Assembly (NCBI GenBank): GCA_029882675.1
Contig: JAOUKJ010000014.1
Coordinates: forward strand, 1 to 18,853
Reading direction: 5' to 3'
Length of the DNA stretch: 18,853 nt
From: Cyclobacteriaceae bacterium
GTDB taxonomy: Bacteria; Bacteroidota; Bacteroidia; Cytophagales; Cyclobacteriaceae
Shown: positions 1 to 7,081 of the stretch, piece by piece
Position numbering within the stretch: the first letter of the stretch is position 1
Layout of the letters: each line of letters opens with the position of its first letter
Program-made: the position numbers and the translations under genes
Notes under the pieces: model-generated
What the model was told of the DNA's origin: nothing
The model's input: only the letters and a program-made list of their open reading frames with translations
Databases searched by the model: none

Positions 1-996
1 CAGTCCTTTTCGCCTGATTTCTTTTACCACCGGGTGTTGTAGTTTTTTTTCCAGCAATTGACCTTTACGCTCTACTTCATTCATTAAATGCTCTTCTTCG
101 ATAACCTCGATGGCGGCCAGTGCAGACCCACAGCAGACCGGGTTTCCTCCAAAAGTCGTGATGTGGCCCAGGGGCGGATCGTGGGTGAGTGCTTCCATGA
201 TGTCTGGCCGGCTAATGAAGGCGCCCAATGGCAGCCCACCACCCAGGGCCTTGCCCAGGGTAAGGATATCAGGTGCAATATCAAAATGTTCAAAGGCAAA
301 CCACTTTCCTGTTCTGCCCATCCCGGTTTGTATTTCATCCAGGATGAGCAGTGCGCCGGTTTCATCGCAACGCTTCCGCAATGCCTTCATAAATGTTCCG
401 GCAGGAATCCGTACTCCGGCATCCCCTTGTATGGTTTCCATTATGACACAAGCCGTTTCCCCGGTTATGGCCTCTAATCCTGCAGATTCATTGAACGGAA
501 TAAACCTGATGCCGGGCAATAAAGGCCTGAAAGCCTGTTTTCTGCTTTCATTGCCACTAACACTCAATGAGCCGTGAGTACTGCCGTGATAGGCATGATG
601 AAAGGAAATGATTTGTTGCCTTCCGGTATATCGTTTGGCCAGTTTTAGCGCTCCTTCGTTAGCTTCGGTTCCTGAATTGGTGAAATATACCTTACTCAGG
701 CTGGGAGGGAGTATATCCGCCAGTTTAGTTGCCAGCTTCACCTGTGGTGCCTGAACATACTCACCGTATACCATCACATGAAAATGACGATCTACCTGTT
801 TTTTTACAGCTTCTATTATCCTGGGGTGCCCATGCCCGATGTGGCTGACGCCAATCCCGGAAATTAAGTCAATGTATTTTTTTCCGTCACAACTATAAAG
901 CCATGTGCCCTTTGCCCTTTCTATTTCAATGTCGATAGCGAAAGGAGTGGTTTGTGCTAAATGCTTATAGAAGAGTGAGGAATGATCCGCTGACAT
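1..996 (-). CDS. Class III (PLP-dependent) aminotransferase, 3' end outside window
   Basis: Reading the minus strand from ATG at 996 gives 332 codons without a stop up to the window edge, so the C-terminus is missing. The fold-type I, class III signature is clear. SGTEA at residues 108-112 binds the cofactor phosphate. ILDEIQTGMGRTG around 218-230 supplies the Asp (D220) that contacts the PLP pyridine nitrogen. LTLGKALGGG around 246-254 contains the Schiff-base lysine K249. Enzymes of this family move amino groups from ornithine, acetylornithine, 4-aminobutyrate or similar amines to 2-oxo acids. The sequence alone does not fix the substrate. Acetylornithine/ornithine-type or a general 'aspartate aminotransferase family' member is most likely, because family members are about 390-400 residues long. 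Its ATG overlaps the stop of the upstream membrane protein gene by one base (TGATG), so the two are probably translationally coupled. Confidence 0.9.
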   Translation of the reverse strand, partial: MSADHSSLFYKHLAQTTPFAIDIEIERAKGTWLYSCDGKKYIDLISGIGVSHIGHGHPRIIEAVKKQVDRHFHVMVYGEYVQAPQVKLATKLADILPPSLSKVYFTNSGTEANEGALKLAKRYTGRQQIISFHHAYHGSTHGSLSVSGNESRKQAFRPLLPGIRFIPFNESAGLEAITGETACVIMETIQGDAGVRIPAGTFMKALRKRCDETGALLILDEIQTGMGRTGKWFAFEHFDIAPDILTLGKALGGGLPLGAFISRPDIMEALTHDPPLGHITTFGGNPVCCGSALAAIEVIEEEHLMNEVERKGQLLEKKLQHPVVKEIRRKGL

Positions 997-1451
997 CACA
1001 TACCACGTATAAATCTGTCGGCTTCATTCCATGGAATACGAAGTATTACCAGAATAAGGCCAATCAAAAAATAAATAAATGCGGTTTTGTGTTTTTTCAA
1101 ATCACTTTCTCCCTTTTTGATTTTTGAGCGCCCGATCTGGATGACCGCTGCTGCGATGACCATCGTGAGAATATGCTCAACAGCCCAGAAACGAAGGGCG
1201 CCTTCGCGCATGGCAGCTCCGAAGTCCATAAAAACGGCTTCCATTATTTTGCTGGTGAAAAAGTAAATAATAATTCCAATAAGTACCTGGAGATGAAAAA
1301 AACCTGTAAATATCACACTCAACTTATTATTGCGAGCGGAAAAAGGGTGATTGCCTTTCCATCCCCTGAAACTGCTGATAATTACGTAGAGGCCTAATAA
1401 CAGGATGGCCCACCGCAGCCAGGAGTGGATAAAAAGAAGGAATTCTGACAT
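996..1451 (-). CDS. Four-helix integral membrane protein with helix-borne histidines (cytochrome-b-like?)
   Basis: The 151-residue protein has no signal peptide but four hydrophobic stretches, at about residues 5-27, 44-66, 86-106 and 121-140, so it should be an inner-membrane protein. A histidine sits in or at the edge of each helix (H9, H53, H93, H121). That is compatible with heme or metal ligation, and similar small Bacteroidota proteins are sometimes annotated 'cytochrome B'. The heme assignment is inference. Positively charged loops (RGWKG near 29-33; the Lys-rich loop 108-122) would face the cytoplasm. The start is ATG, and the TGA stop shares one base with the ATG of the aminotransferase, so the two form an operon. 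A TAAATTTG -7 element lies about 27 bases upstream. No specific function can be named. Confidence 0.7.
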   Translation of the reverse strand: MSEFLLFIHSWLRWAILLLGLYVIISSFRGWKGNHPFSARNNKLSVIFTGFFHLQVLIGIIIYFFTSKIMEAVFMDFGAAMREGALRFWAVEHILTMVIAAAVIQIGRSKIKKGESDLKKHKTAFIYFLIGLILVILRIPWNEADRFIRGM

Positions 1452-1477
1452 GATTGTTTTGGTTTAATTTGAACCCG

Positions 1478-1485
1478 CAAATTTA
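1478..1485 (-). promoter_or_regulatory. Candidate Bacteroidota -7 element TAAATTTG
   Basis: On the minus strand TAAATTTG matches the phylum's TAnnTTTG -7 consensus. It is followed by GCGGGTTCA, much like the GCGGTTCA after the rpsF element. Transcription would start near 1472 and give a leader of about 20 bases before the membrane-protein gene. I see no TTG at the expected -33 distance, so the call rests on the -7 match alone. Confidence 0.4.
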
Positions 1486-1736
1486 CAGGATATTTGGAAA
1501 TAGTTGAGTGTTGGGGTATAAAATAAGACAATTAATCACTAACCATTTTGCCTCTTTAACCATATACCCTTCCCAAGGCCCGGGATAATACTCTTCAAAG
1601 TCGTGAAGTTAACAGCAAATGCAACCCCTCAAGGTTTGGCGCTAATCAGGCTTAGCTTAACGACATTACATCTACTCTCCCACAGTTGCGGGATGCTCAT
1701 ATAACCATAAGTCCAACTCCACTTCAGCATTTCAGT

Positions 1737-1754
1737 GCGAAAAAGCTCTTTCGC
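1737..1754. repeat. Perfect 6-bp inverted repeat (hairpin)
   Basis: GCGAAA at 1737-1742 pairs with TTTCGC at 1749-1754 around a six-base loop. The hairpin lies 14 bases downstream of the stop of the possible minus-strand small ORF. No T-run follows it on either strand, so it is not a standard intrinsic terminator. It could be part of a structured RNA or chance. Confidence 0.35.
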
Positions 1755-1767
1755 TCATGATTCTGTC

Positions 1768-1935
1768 TCACCAGGTTGGATTATCAATCATCGCTTTGGT
1801 GGGATTGCTGAGTTTGTCTTCCTGCAAGATCAATTCCAGATTTAACCTGGCCATCATAAATTTTTTATTATATGAGGGTTCTACTTTAGCGAATTTAGGC
1901 TTTTTACGCGGATTGTCAGTTATCAGATGTGTCAT
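1768..1935 (-). CDS. Possible small protein, 55 residues, unknown
   Basis: An ATG at 1935 opens a 55-codon frame ending in TGA at 1768-1770. The predicted product is basic and polar at its N-terminus (PRKKPKFAK near residues 9-17), has an amphipathic middle (MMARLNLELILQED, residues 27-40) and ends in DNPTW. This composition looks more protein-like than most chance frames, but I do not recognise the family. There is no clear promoter or ribosome-binding site upstream. It may be a real small gene, the tail of a decayed gene, or chance. A competing 65-codon frame lies antisense to it on the plus strand. Confidence 0.28.
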   Translation of the reverse strand: MTHLITDNPRKKPKFAKVEPSYNKKFMMARLNLELILQEDKLSNPTKAMIDNPTW

Positions 1936-2065
1936 AATAGTGTTTTATATTTAATATAACGTAAAACGATTTAATATGGTTTTTGGTATAAAGACACAAA
2001 AAAATAAAAACCGTTCGCTTTGGAGTAAAAATTATATCGAGTTAAGCATATTTCATGCTCCGCAG

Positions 2066-2087
2066 AGCGGGTTAAACTTGACCCGCT
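2066..2087. repeat. 8-bp inverted repeat, GC-rich stem
   Basis: AGCGGGTT at 2066-2073 pairs with GACCCGCT at 2080-2087 (one G-T pair) around a six-base loop, in otherwise very AT-rich DNA about 235 bases upstream of the glnN start. Only three T's follow it on the plus strand, so it is a weak terminator candidate. A protein-binding operator is an alternative. Confidence 0.35.
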
Positions 2088-2282
2088 TTACTGGTAAACA
2101 ATAGCAATTGATATGCCATGTTATTCACTTTATTGGAATATCTCAATGTGTAGAAAAACTTGTTTTGTGTATTTTTTTCAAAAATTAAATCGATATGAGG
2201 TTAAAAAAAGCTTTGATGGGCTAAAATTTTGAAAAAATTAAAAATAACTAAAGAAAAAATACCCACATATCGTATTTGTTGT

Positions 2283-2290
2283 TACTTTTG
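2283..2290 (+). promoter_or_regulatory. Candidate glnN promoter, -7 element TACTTTTG
   Basis: TACTTTTG matches the Bacteroidota TAnnTTTG consensus exactly and ends 30 bases before the glnN ATG. Transcription would begin near 2295 with a leader of about 25 bases. I see no TTG at the usual -33 distance; the upstream stretch is A-rich. The element also helps choose the glnN start, because an upstream in-frame TTG at 2276 would lie inside or before the promoter. Confidence 0.5.
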
Positions 2291-2320
2291 CAGCTCAACA
2301 ATAAAACAAATTTATCATTC

Positions 2321-4480
2321 ATGGCACATTTAAGGTACAAGGCGTTAGAAAAGGCGAATAGCCGCCCGAAAGTAAAGCCGGAAAACAACAGAGCAATTTC
2401 TGAATATTTCAAGGAGGATGTATTCGGATTGGAGAAAATGGAGACATTATTATCGCCCGATGTATTTAAGAAAGTAAAAAAGGCGATTAATAAAGGCGAG
2501 AAAATTGATAGTGATACGGCTAATGCGGTAGCTTCAGCAGCTAAAAACTGGGCTTTATCAAAAGGCGCGACGCATTATACGCACTGGTTTCAACCGTTAA
2601 CAGGCGCTACTGCTGAAAAGCATGATACGTTTTTTGATGCGTCGTCAGGTATAGAGAAATTCAGGGGAACTGCGCTGGTACAGCAGGAGCCGGATGCTTC
2701 TTCATTTCCCAGCGGTGGTATCAGGAGTACTTTTGAGGCACGTGGTTATACGGCCTGGGATCCCAGTTCGCCAATGTTTATATATGGTGTAACGCTGTGT
2801 ATTCCAACTATATTTGTGTCTTATACCGGAGAAGCGCTGGATAACAAAGCACCCCTGTTGAAGGCAGTAGATGCTGTTGATAAGGCTGCAACTAAAGTTT
2901 GCCAATTGTTTGACCGGAAGGTGACGCACGTAAAACCCACTTTGGGATGTGAGCAGGAATATTTTGCAATTGATAAAGCATTATATGCCGCCCGCCCTGA
3001 CCTGGTCATGACTGGCCGTACAGTTTTTGGACATAGCCCGGCACGTGGTCAGCAGCTGGATGATCATTATTTTGGATCTATTCCTTCCAGAATATATGAT
3101 TTCATGCGGGACTTTGAGGATTATGCGCTCAAGTTGGGTATTCCTGTAAGTACCAGGCACAACGAAGTTGCACCAAGTCAGTTTGAGGTTGCTCCGCTTT
3201 TTGAAGAAATGAACGTGGCCGTTGACCACAATCAGTTACTTATGGATCTTATGCCAAGGGTGGCTGAAAGACACAACCTGAAGGTTTTGTTTCACGAAAA
3301 ACCTTTTTCCGGATTGAATGGTACCGGTAAGCACAACAACTGGTCATTGATCACCAATACTGGTGTAAATTTATTCCAGCCAAGTAGCAGTGCCCGTGAC
3401 AACCTGGTATTCCTTACGTTTTTCGTCAATACCGTGAAAGCTGTTCATGAGCATGCCGATCTGCTTCGTGCAAGTATTGCATCAGCAGGCAATGACCATC
3501 GATTGGGTGCAAATGAGGCTCCACCAGCTATTATGTCCGTATTTATTGGATCGCAGCTTACCTCTGTTTTAGAAGAACTGGAAGAAAAAGGGAATATCCG
3601 GGTCGAAAAAGGAGAGAATATGTATATGAAATTGGGTATTGATAAAATACCTGAAATTATTCTCGACAATACGGATAGAAACAGAACATCTCCTTTTGCT
3701 TTTACAGGAAATAAATTTGAATTCAGGGCTGTAGGAGGAAGCGATAACAGCGCTTCACCGATGACGATCCTCAACCTGATTATGGCTGACAGGCTTAATA
3801 AATTCTATGATGAGGTTGAAAAAGACATCAATAAAGGCACTGAAAAGCGAATAGCTATTGTTAAGGTATTGCGAAAATACATTAGTGAGTCAAAATCTAT
3901 TCTTTTTGGTGGTGATGGTTACTCTGAAGCCTGGGTGAAAGAAGCGAAAAAAAGAGGCCTTTCCAATATTAAAGATACACCACGTGCATTAGATGCTTAT
4001 CTGAGTAAGAGGTCAATTGAGCTTTTTGAGAGCAACAACGTGATGGTGGAAAGGGAAATTGAAGCCCGCCAGGAAATCAAACTGGAAAGCTATATCATGA
4101 AAATCCAGATTGAATCCAGGGTAATGGGTGATCTGGCTATGAACCACATCATTCCTATTGCAATTTCTTATCAAAACAAGCTGATAAATAATGCCAATGG
4201 ACTAAGTGGTTTAGGTATTGATAATGCTGAGGTGGTAAAAACCATTAAAGAGATTTCAGGGTATATTGAGACTGTAAAAAGTGGCGTGCGGGAAATGGTT
4301 GAAGAGCGTAAGCGGATCAACAAAATTGAAAATACCAAAACCCGTGCTGTTGAGTACAGTGACAATATCAAGGAAAAGTATTTTGAAGTAATACGCCGTG
4401 CTGTTGATAAGCTGGAACTTCTGATTGACGATGAAGACTGGCCATTGGTGAAGTATCGCGAAATGCTGTTTTTGAGATAA
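2321..4480 (+). CDS. glnN: Glutamine synthetase type III
   Basis: The enzyme condenses glutamate and ammonia to glutamine with ATP and is central to nitrogen assimilation in the cytoplasm. The length of 719 residues fits the GSIII class (about 700-730), not GSI (about 450). Hallmark segments in order: DASSFPSGG from residue 125 with TFEARGYTAWDP after it, LGCEQEYF at 208-215 (metal-ligand glutamates), HNEVAPSQFEVAP from 280, GTGKHNNWS at about 335-343 (ATP/ammonium-site region), NDHRLGANEAPP near 390, and DRNRTSPFAF from 452 followed by NKFEFR. The C-terminal third is helical and charged, as in GSIII dodecamers. I chose ATG 2321 over the in-frame TTG at 2276 because family members begin close to here and the promoter element lies between. 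The gene is monocistronic, facing a terminator shared with priA. No P-II, amtB or regulator gene is adjacent. Confidence 0.97.
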   Translation: MAHLRYKALEKANSRPKVKPENNRAISEYFKEDVFGLEKMETLLSPDVFKKVKKAINKGEKIDSDTANAVASAAKNWALSKGATHYTHWFQPLTGATAEKHDTFFDASSGIEKFRGTALVQQEPDASSFPSGGIRSTFEARGYTAWDPSSPMFIYGVTLCIPTIFVSYTGEALDNKAPLLKAVDAVDKAATKVCQLFDRKVTHVKPTLGCEQEYFAIDKALYAARPDLVMTGRTVFGHSPARGQQLDDHYFGSIPSRIYDFMRDFEDYALKLGIPVSTRHNEVAPSQFEVAPLFEEMNVAVDHNQLLMDLMPRVAERHNLKVLFHEKPFSGLNGTGKHNNWSLITNTGVNLFQPSSSARDNLVFLTFFVNTVKAVHEHADLLRASIASAGNDHRLGANEAPPAIMSVFIGSQLTSVLEELEEKGNIRVEKGENMYMKLGIDKIPEIILDNTDRNRTSPFAFTGNKFEFRAVGGSDNSASPMTILNLIMADRLNKFYDEVEKDINKGTEKRIAIVKVLRKYISESKSILFGGDGYSEAWVKEAKKRGLSNIKDTPRALDAYLSKRSIELFESNNVMVEREIEARQEIKLESYIMKIQIESRVMGDLAMNHIIPIAISYQNKLINNANGLSGLGIDNAEVVKTIKEISGYIETVKSGVREMVEERKRINKIENTKTRAVEYSDNIKEKYFEVIRRAVDKLELLIDDEDWPLVKYREMLFLR

Positions 4481-4508
4481 GTCTCATCTTAATACAATAC
4501 ATATAAAG

Positions 4509-4540
4509 AAAGGCCTGTTACTCACCGTAACGGGCCTTTT
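4509..4540 (+). terminator. Intrinsic terminator of glnN, probably bidirectional with priA
   Basis: A 13-bp stem (4509-4521 with 4527-4539, one T-G pair) around the loop TCACC, flanked by A's on the left and TTTT on the right. It starts 28 bases after the glnN stop and lies just past the priA stop, read from the opposite strand. This is the usual design between convergent genes. The plus-strand T-run is the better one. Confidence 0.85.
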
Positions 4541-4544
4541 AATT

Positions 4545-7061
4545 TTAGGACGGATCTACATCGAAGATGATGCGTGATCCCTTATTGGATTTCTCTAAAA
4601 GTACCTTTTCCGATAAATTGATAATACCTGCTTTGAGATGTGGCAGGTTGGGTGTTCCCCTTTTTATTTTTACCATTAATTCCATCAGGTGTTGGTTTCT
4701 GATTCTTGAAATAAGGGGTTCTTCAGGGCCAAGAATCCACTGCCTGCCAATAAATTTACCCAGGGCCTGTCCGAGTTGTGTGGCTGTTTGAATGGCAATC
4801 GCCTGGTCTCTGTTTTTAACGGTTATTTTAATTAACCGGTAAAAGGGCGGGTACCCCAATTCCTGTCGTTCCGTTATTTCACTCAGGTAAAAATGCCTGA
4901 AATCATTGCGTACAATTTTAGGAATAATGGTTTGGTGGATGTCTCCGGTTTGTATGTATACGACTCCGTTTTTTTTACGCCGGCCAGCCCGGCCACCTAC
5001 CTGGACAGATAAGTGGAAGGTGCGTTCATGCGCACGGAAATCAGGAAAATGAAGCATCCGATCCAGGTCAACAATACCTACCAGGTGGACATGGTCAAAA
5101 TCAAGGCCCTTACTGAGCATTTGGGTGCCTACAAGGATGTCAGTATTGCCTTCTTCGAAGTCCTTGATGATCGTTTCAAAGTTTCTTCGTGTTCGCGTCG
5201 TTTCCAGATCCATCCGTTGAATTTTAGCTGTAGGGAACAAAAGGGAAAGCTCCTCTTCCAGTTTTTCCGTACCAAAGCCCATCGTTCGGATCTGTGTAGA
5301 ACTACATGCCGGACATTTATGTGGCAGATGTTCTTTATATCCGCAATAATGACACCTTATTTCTTTTTTGTATTGATGATATGTAAGGCTTACAGAACAA
5401 TTAATACACTTTGGAATCCAGTTGCAGTCATCGCAACGCAGAAAAGGGGAATACCCCCGGCGGTTCTGAAAAATGATAACTTGTTCTTTGGCCTCCAGTG
5501 TTTCCTGAATGGCTGAGATCAGTTGATTGGAAAATTCACCTTTTACCTGTTTGCGTTTGCGCTCTTTTCGGATATCAACTATTTTAAAGTCGGGAAGGAT
5601 AGCATCTCCAAACCGTTTGTCCAGCGATATCAATTCATATTTCCCCACCTGTGTATTGTAATAGCTTTCAATGGAAGGTGTAGCTGATCCCAATAATACA
5701 CGTGCATGGTGCATTTTGCCCAACATAATGGCTGCATCGCGGGCATTATAACGCGGGGCGGGGTCATATTGCTTGAAAGAGGTTTCATGCTCTTCATCAA
5801 CAATAATAAATCCCAGGTCTTGAAAAGGTAAAAATACAGATGATCTTACCCCCACTACCAGTTGCACTTTTCCCGATAAGACGGCTCTCCATACTTCTAC
5901 TCTTTCATTGTCACTGAACCTGCTGTGGTAAATGCCAATCGTGTTCCCAAATATTTTTTTCAGGCGGCTTACGATCTGTGTAGTAAGTGCAATTTCAGGC
6001 AATAAATAAAGCACCTGCTGGCCCTCCTGAAGTAATTTTTGAATGAGGTCGATGTATATCTCTGTTTTGCCACTTCCCGTAATACCGTGTAACAAGGTGA
6101 CGGCGTGCTTTTCAAAGGAAGCCAGTATATCGTTTCGAACCTGTTCCTGTTCGGTAGATAAGCGGACCGACTTAATAGCTGTAATTTTTTCGTCAAACCG
6201 GGGCAGGATAATGCTGAACTCTTCCATTATCCCTTTTTTTATCAGGGTTTTAATGGCTGAAGCAGAAAATCCTGATTTAATGAAAAAAGAACGGGCAAGG
6301 CCTTCATTGTTTTTTTTCCTATCCTTAAAAACGGGTATCTTTTGCAGGTAGGCGAGTAGTATCTCTTCTTGTTTTGAAAAGGAAGATAGTGTTTCGAATA
6401 AGCCCTCCAGTGATTTTTCGTCTTTTATATATTCTGTAGATAGCTTGAGACGTTTCTCAATTTTAGGTTTGTAATTGTCTTTTATTTCCTCAAATAACAA
6501 AATGGCGTTTTTACTCAGCAGGGATTTTAGAATTTTGTAAATCGTTTTTATACCCAGTATTTTTGTTATTTCAGTGTAGCTTAAACTTATTTTCTTACTC
6601 AGGATATTGAGGATTATTTCTTCCTGATCTGAAAAGTTAAAGGGGGATTCCGGCCTTTCAAATTCAGGATTTAACTGGACGTGTGATTCACTGTTGAGTT
6701 TTAAGCCTGAAGGCAGAGCTACATTGAGTACTTCACCCGATGTGCACATGTAATAAGAGGCCATCCAGTCAAAGAAATCCAGTTGAAGGTCACTTACAAC
6801 AGATATTTCATCAAGGAGTTCAAGGATGAGTTTGGCTTCATGATGGATAGGAGGGGTGTTGTGAATTTTATATACTATTCCGGTAAGCACTTTTTTGCGG
6901 CCAAACTGTACGATAACACGTGAACCTCGATGAATATATGCATTGAATATGTGCGGTACACGATACGTGTATGTTTTAGGTATGGGCAATGGCAACAGGA
7001 TATCTGCAAAGAAGGTATCTCTTTCTGTAAATTCGGTTTTGTTCAGTTCCAGTTGAGACAC
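4545..7061 (-). CDS. priA: Primosomal protein N' (replication restart helicase PriA)
   Basis: PriA is a 3'-5' superfamily 2 helicase that recognises stalled forks and D-loops and reloads the replicative helicase. In the 838-residue product an N-terminal DNA-binding region (about 15-110) precedes the helicase core. GITGSGKTE at 326-334 is Walker A, DEEH at 422-425 is motif II and GSATPS at 458-463 is motif III. Eight cysteines (C543, C546, C552, C555, C570, C573, C583, C586) form the two zinc sites. GTQMLSKGLDF near 645 and QVGGRAGR near 687-694 are motifs V and VI. A weakly conserved insert at about 120-300 makes it longer than E. coli PriA (732 residues). The start is GTG; no in-frame ATG lies close by. 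It is the last gene of the operon, 20 bases after the DUF255 gene. Its terminator is shared with glnN. Confidence 0.97.
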   Translation of the reverse strand: MSQLELNKTEFTERDTFFADILLPLPIPKTYTYRVPHIFNAYIHRGSRVIVQFGRKKVLTGIVYKIHNTPPIHHEAKLILELLDEISVVSDLQLDFFDWMASYYMCTSGEVLNVALPSGLKLNSESHVQLNPEFERPESPFNFSDQEEIILNILSKKISLSYTEITKILGIKTIYKILKSLLSKNAILLFEEIKDNYKPKIEKRLKLSTEYIKDEKSLEGLFETLSSFSKQEEILLAYLQKIPVFKDRKKNNEGLARSFFIKSGFSASAIKTLIKKGIMEEFSIILPRFDEKITAIKSVRLSTEQEQVRNDILASFEKHAVTLLHGITGSGKTEIYIDLIQKLLQEGQQVLYLLPEIALTTQIVSRLKKIFGNTIGIYHSRFSDNERVEVWRAVLSGKVQLVVGVRSSVFLPFQDLGFIIVDEEHETSFKQYDPAPRYNARDAAIMLGKMHHARVLLGSATPSIESYYNTQVGKYELISLDKRFGDAILPDFKIVDIRKERKRKQVKGEFSNQLISAIQETLEAKEQVIIFQNRRGYSPFLRCDDCNWIPKCINCSVSLTYHQYKKEIRCHYCGYKEHLPHKCPACSSTQIRTMGFGTEKLEEELSLLFPTAKIQRMDLETTRTRRNFETIIKDFEEGNTDILVGTQMLSKGLDFDHVHLVGIVDLDRMLHFPDFRAHERTFHLSVQVGGRAGRRKKNGVVYIQTGDIHQTIIPKIVRNDFRHFYLSEITERQELGYPPFYRLIKITVKNRDQAIAIQTATQLGQALGKFIGRQWILGPEEPLISRIRNQHLMELMVKIKRGTPNLPHLKAGIINLSEKVLLEKSNKGSRIIFDVDPS

Positions 7062-7081
7062 GTATAATTTCGTTTGTTAGT

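Larger units (their letters stand above)
1452..2282. other. Long gene-poor region between the aminotransferase operon and glnN
   Basis: About 830 bases without a gene I can recognise. From left to right it holds the upstream region of the leftward operon (1452-1510), a stretch at 1600-1730 of more balanced base composition with two patches resembling pieces of 5S rRNA on the minus strand (1638-1661 and 1672-1683), a perfect small hairpin (1737-1754), a possible 55-codon minus-strand ORF (1768-1935), an 8-bp inverted repeat (2066-2087), and a very A/T-rich stretch of about 2100-2280 leading into the glnN promoter. It may be a graveyard of a lost gene or RNA element. No transposase, terminal repeats or tRNA are visible. 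Confidence 0.5.

Noticed and set aside
88..577. Plus-strand frames of 129 and 155 codons near the left end
   Set aside because: They are antisense shadows of the aminotransferase, whose motifs and catalytic lysine are clear on the minus strand.
1560..1800. Intact 5S rRNA, tmRNA, SRP RNA or group II intron domain
   Set aside because: Only short words resemble 5S rRNA and in the wrong order; I see no domain V hairpin, tag-peptide frame or SRP loop.
1757..1954. Plus-strand 65-codon frame with a lipobox-like LSSC after a hydrophobic start
   Set aside because: It looks like a lipoprotein signal, but the rest is hydrophobic and ends abruptly. It is antisense to the more protein-like small ORF, and AT-rich DNA yields such frames by chance.
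2276..2320. Upstream TTG extension of glnN by 15 residues
   Set aside because: It would place the start within or before the TACTTTTG promoter, and GSIII proteins begin close to the ATG at 2321.
5013..5516. Plus-strand frame of 167 codons inside priA
   Set aside because: It is antisense to the zinc-binding and helicase motifs of PriA and has no recognisable domain.
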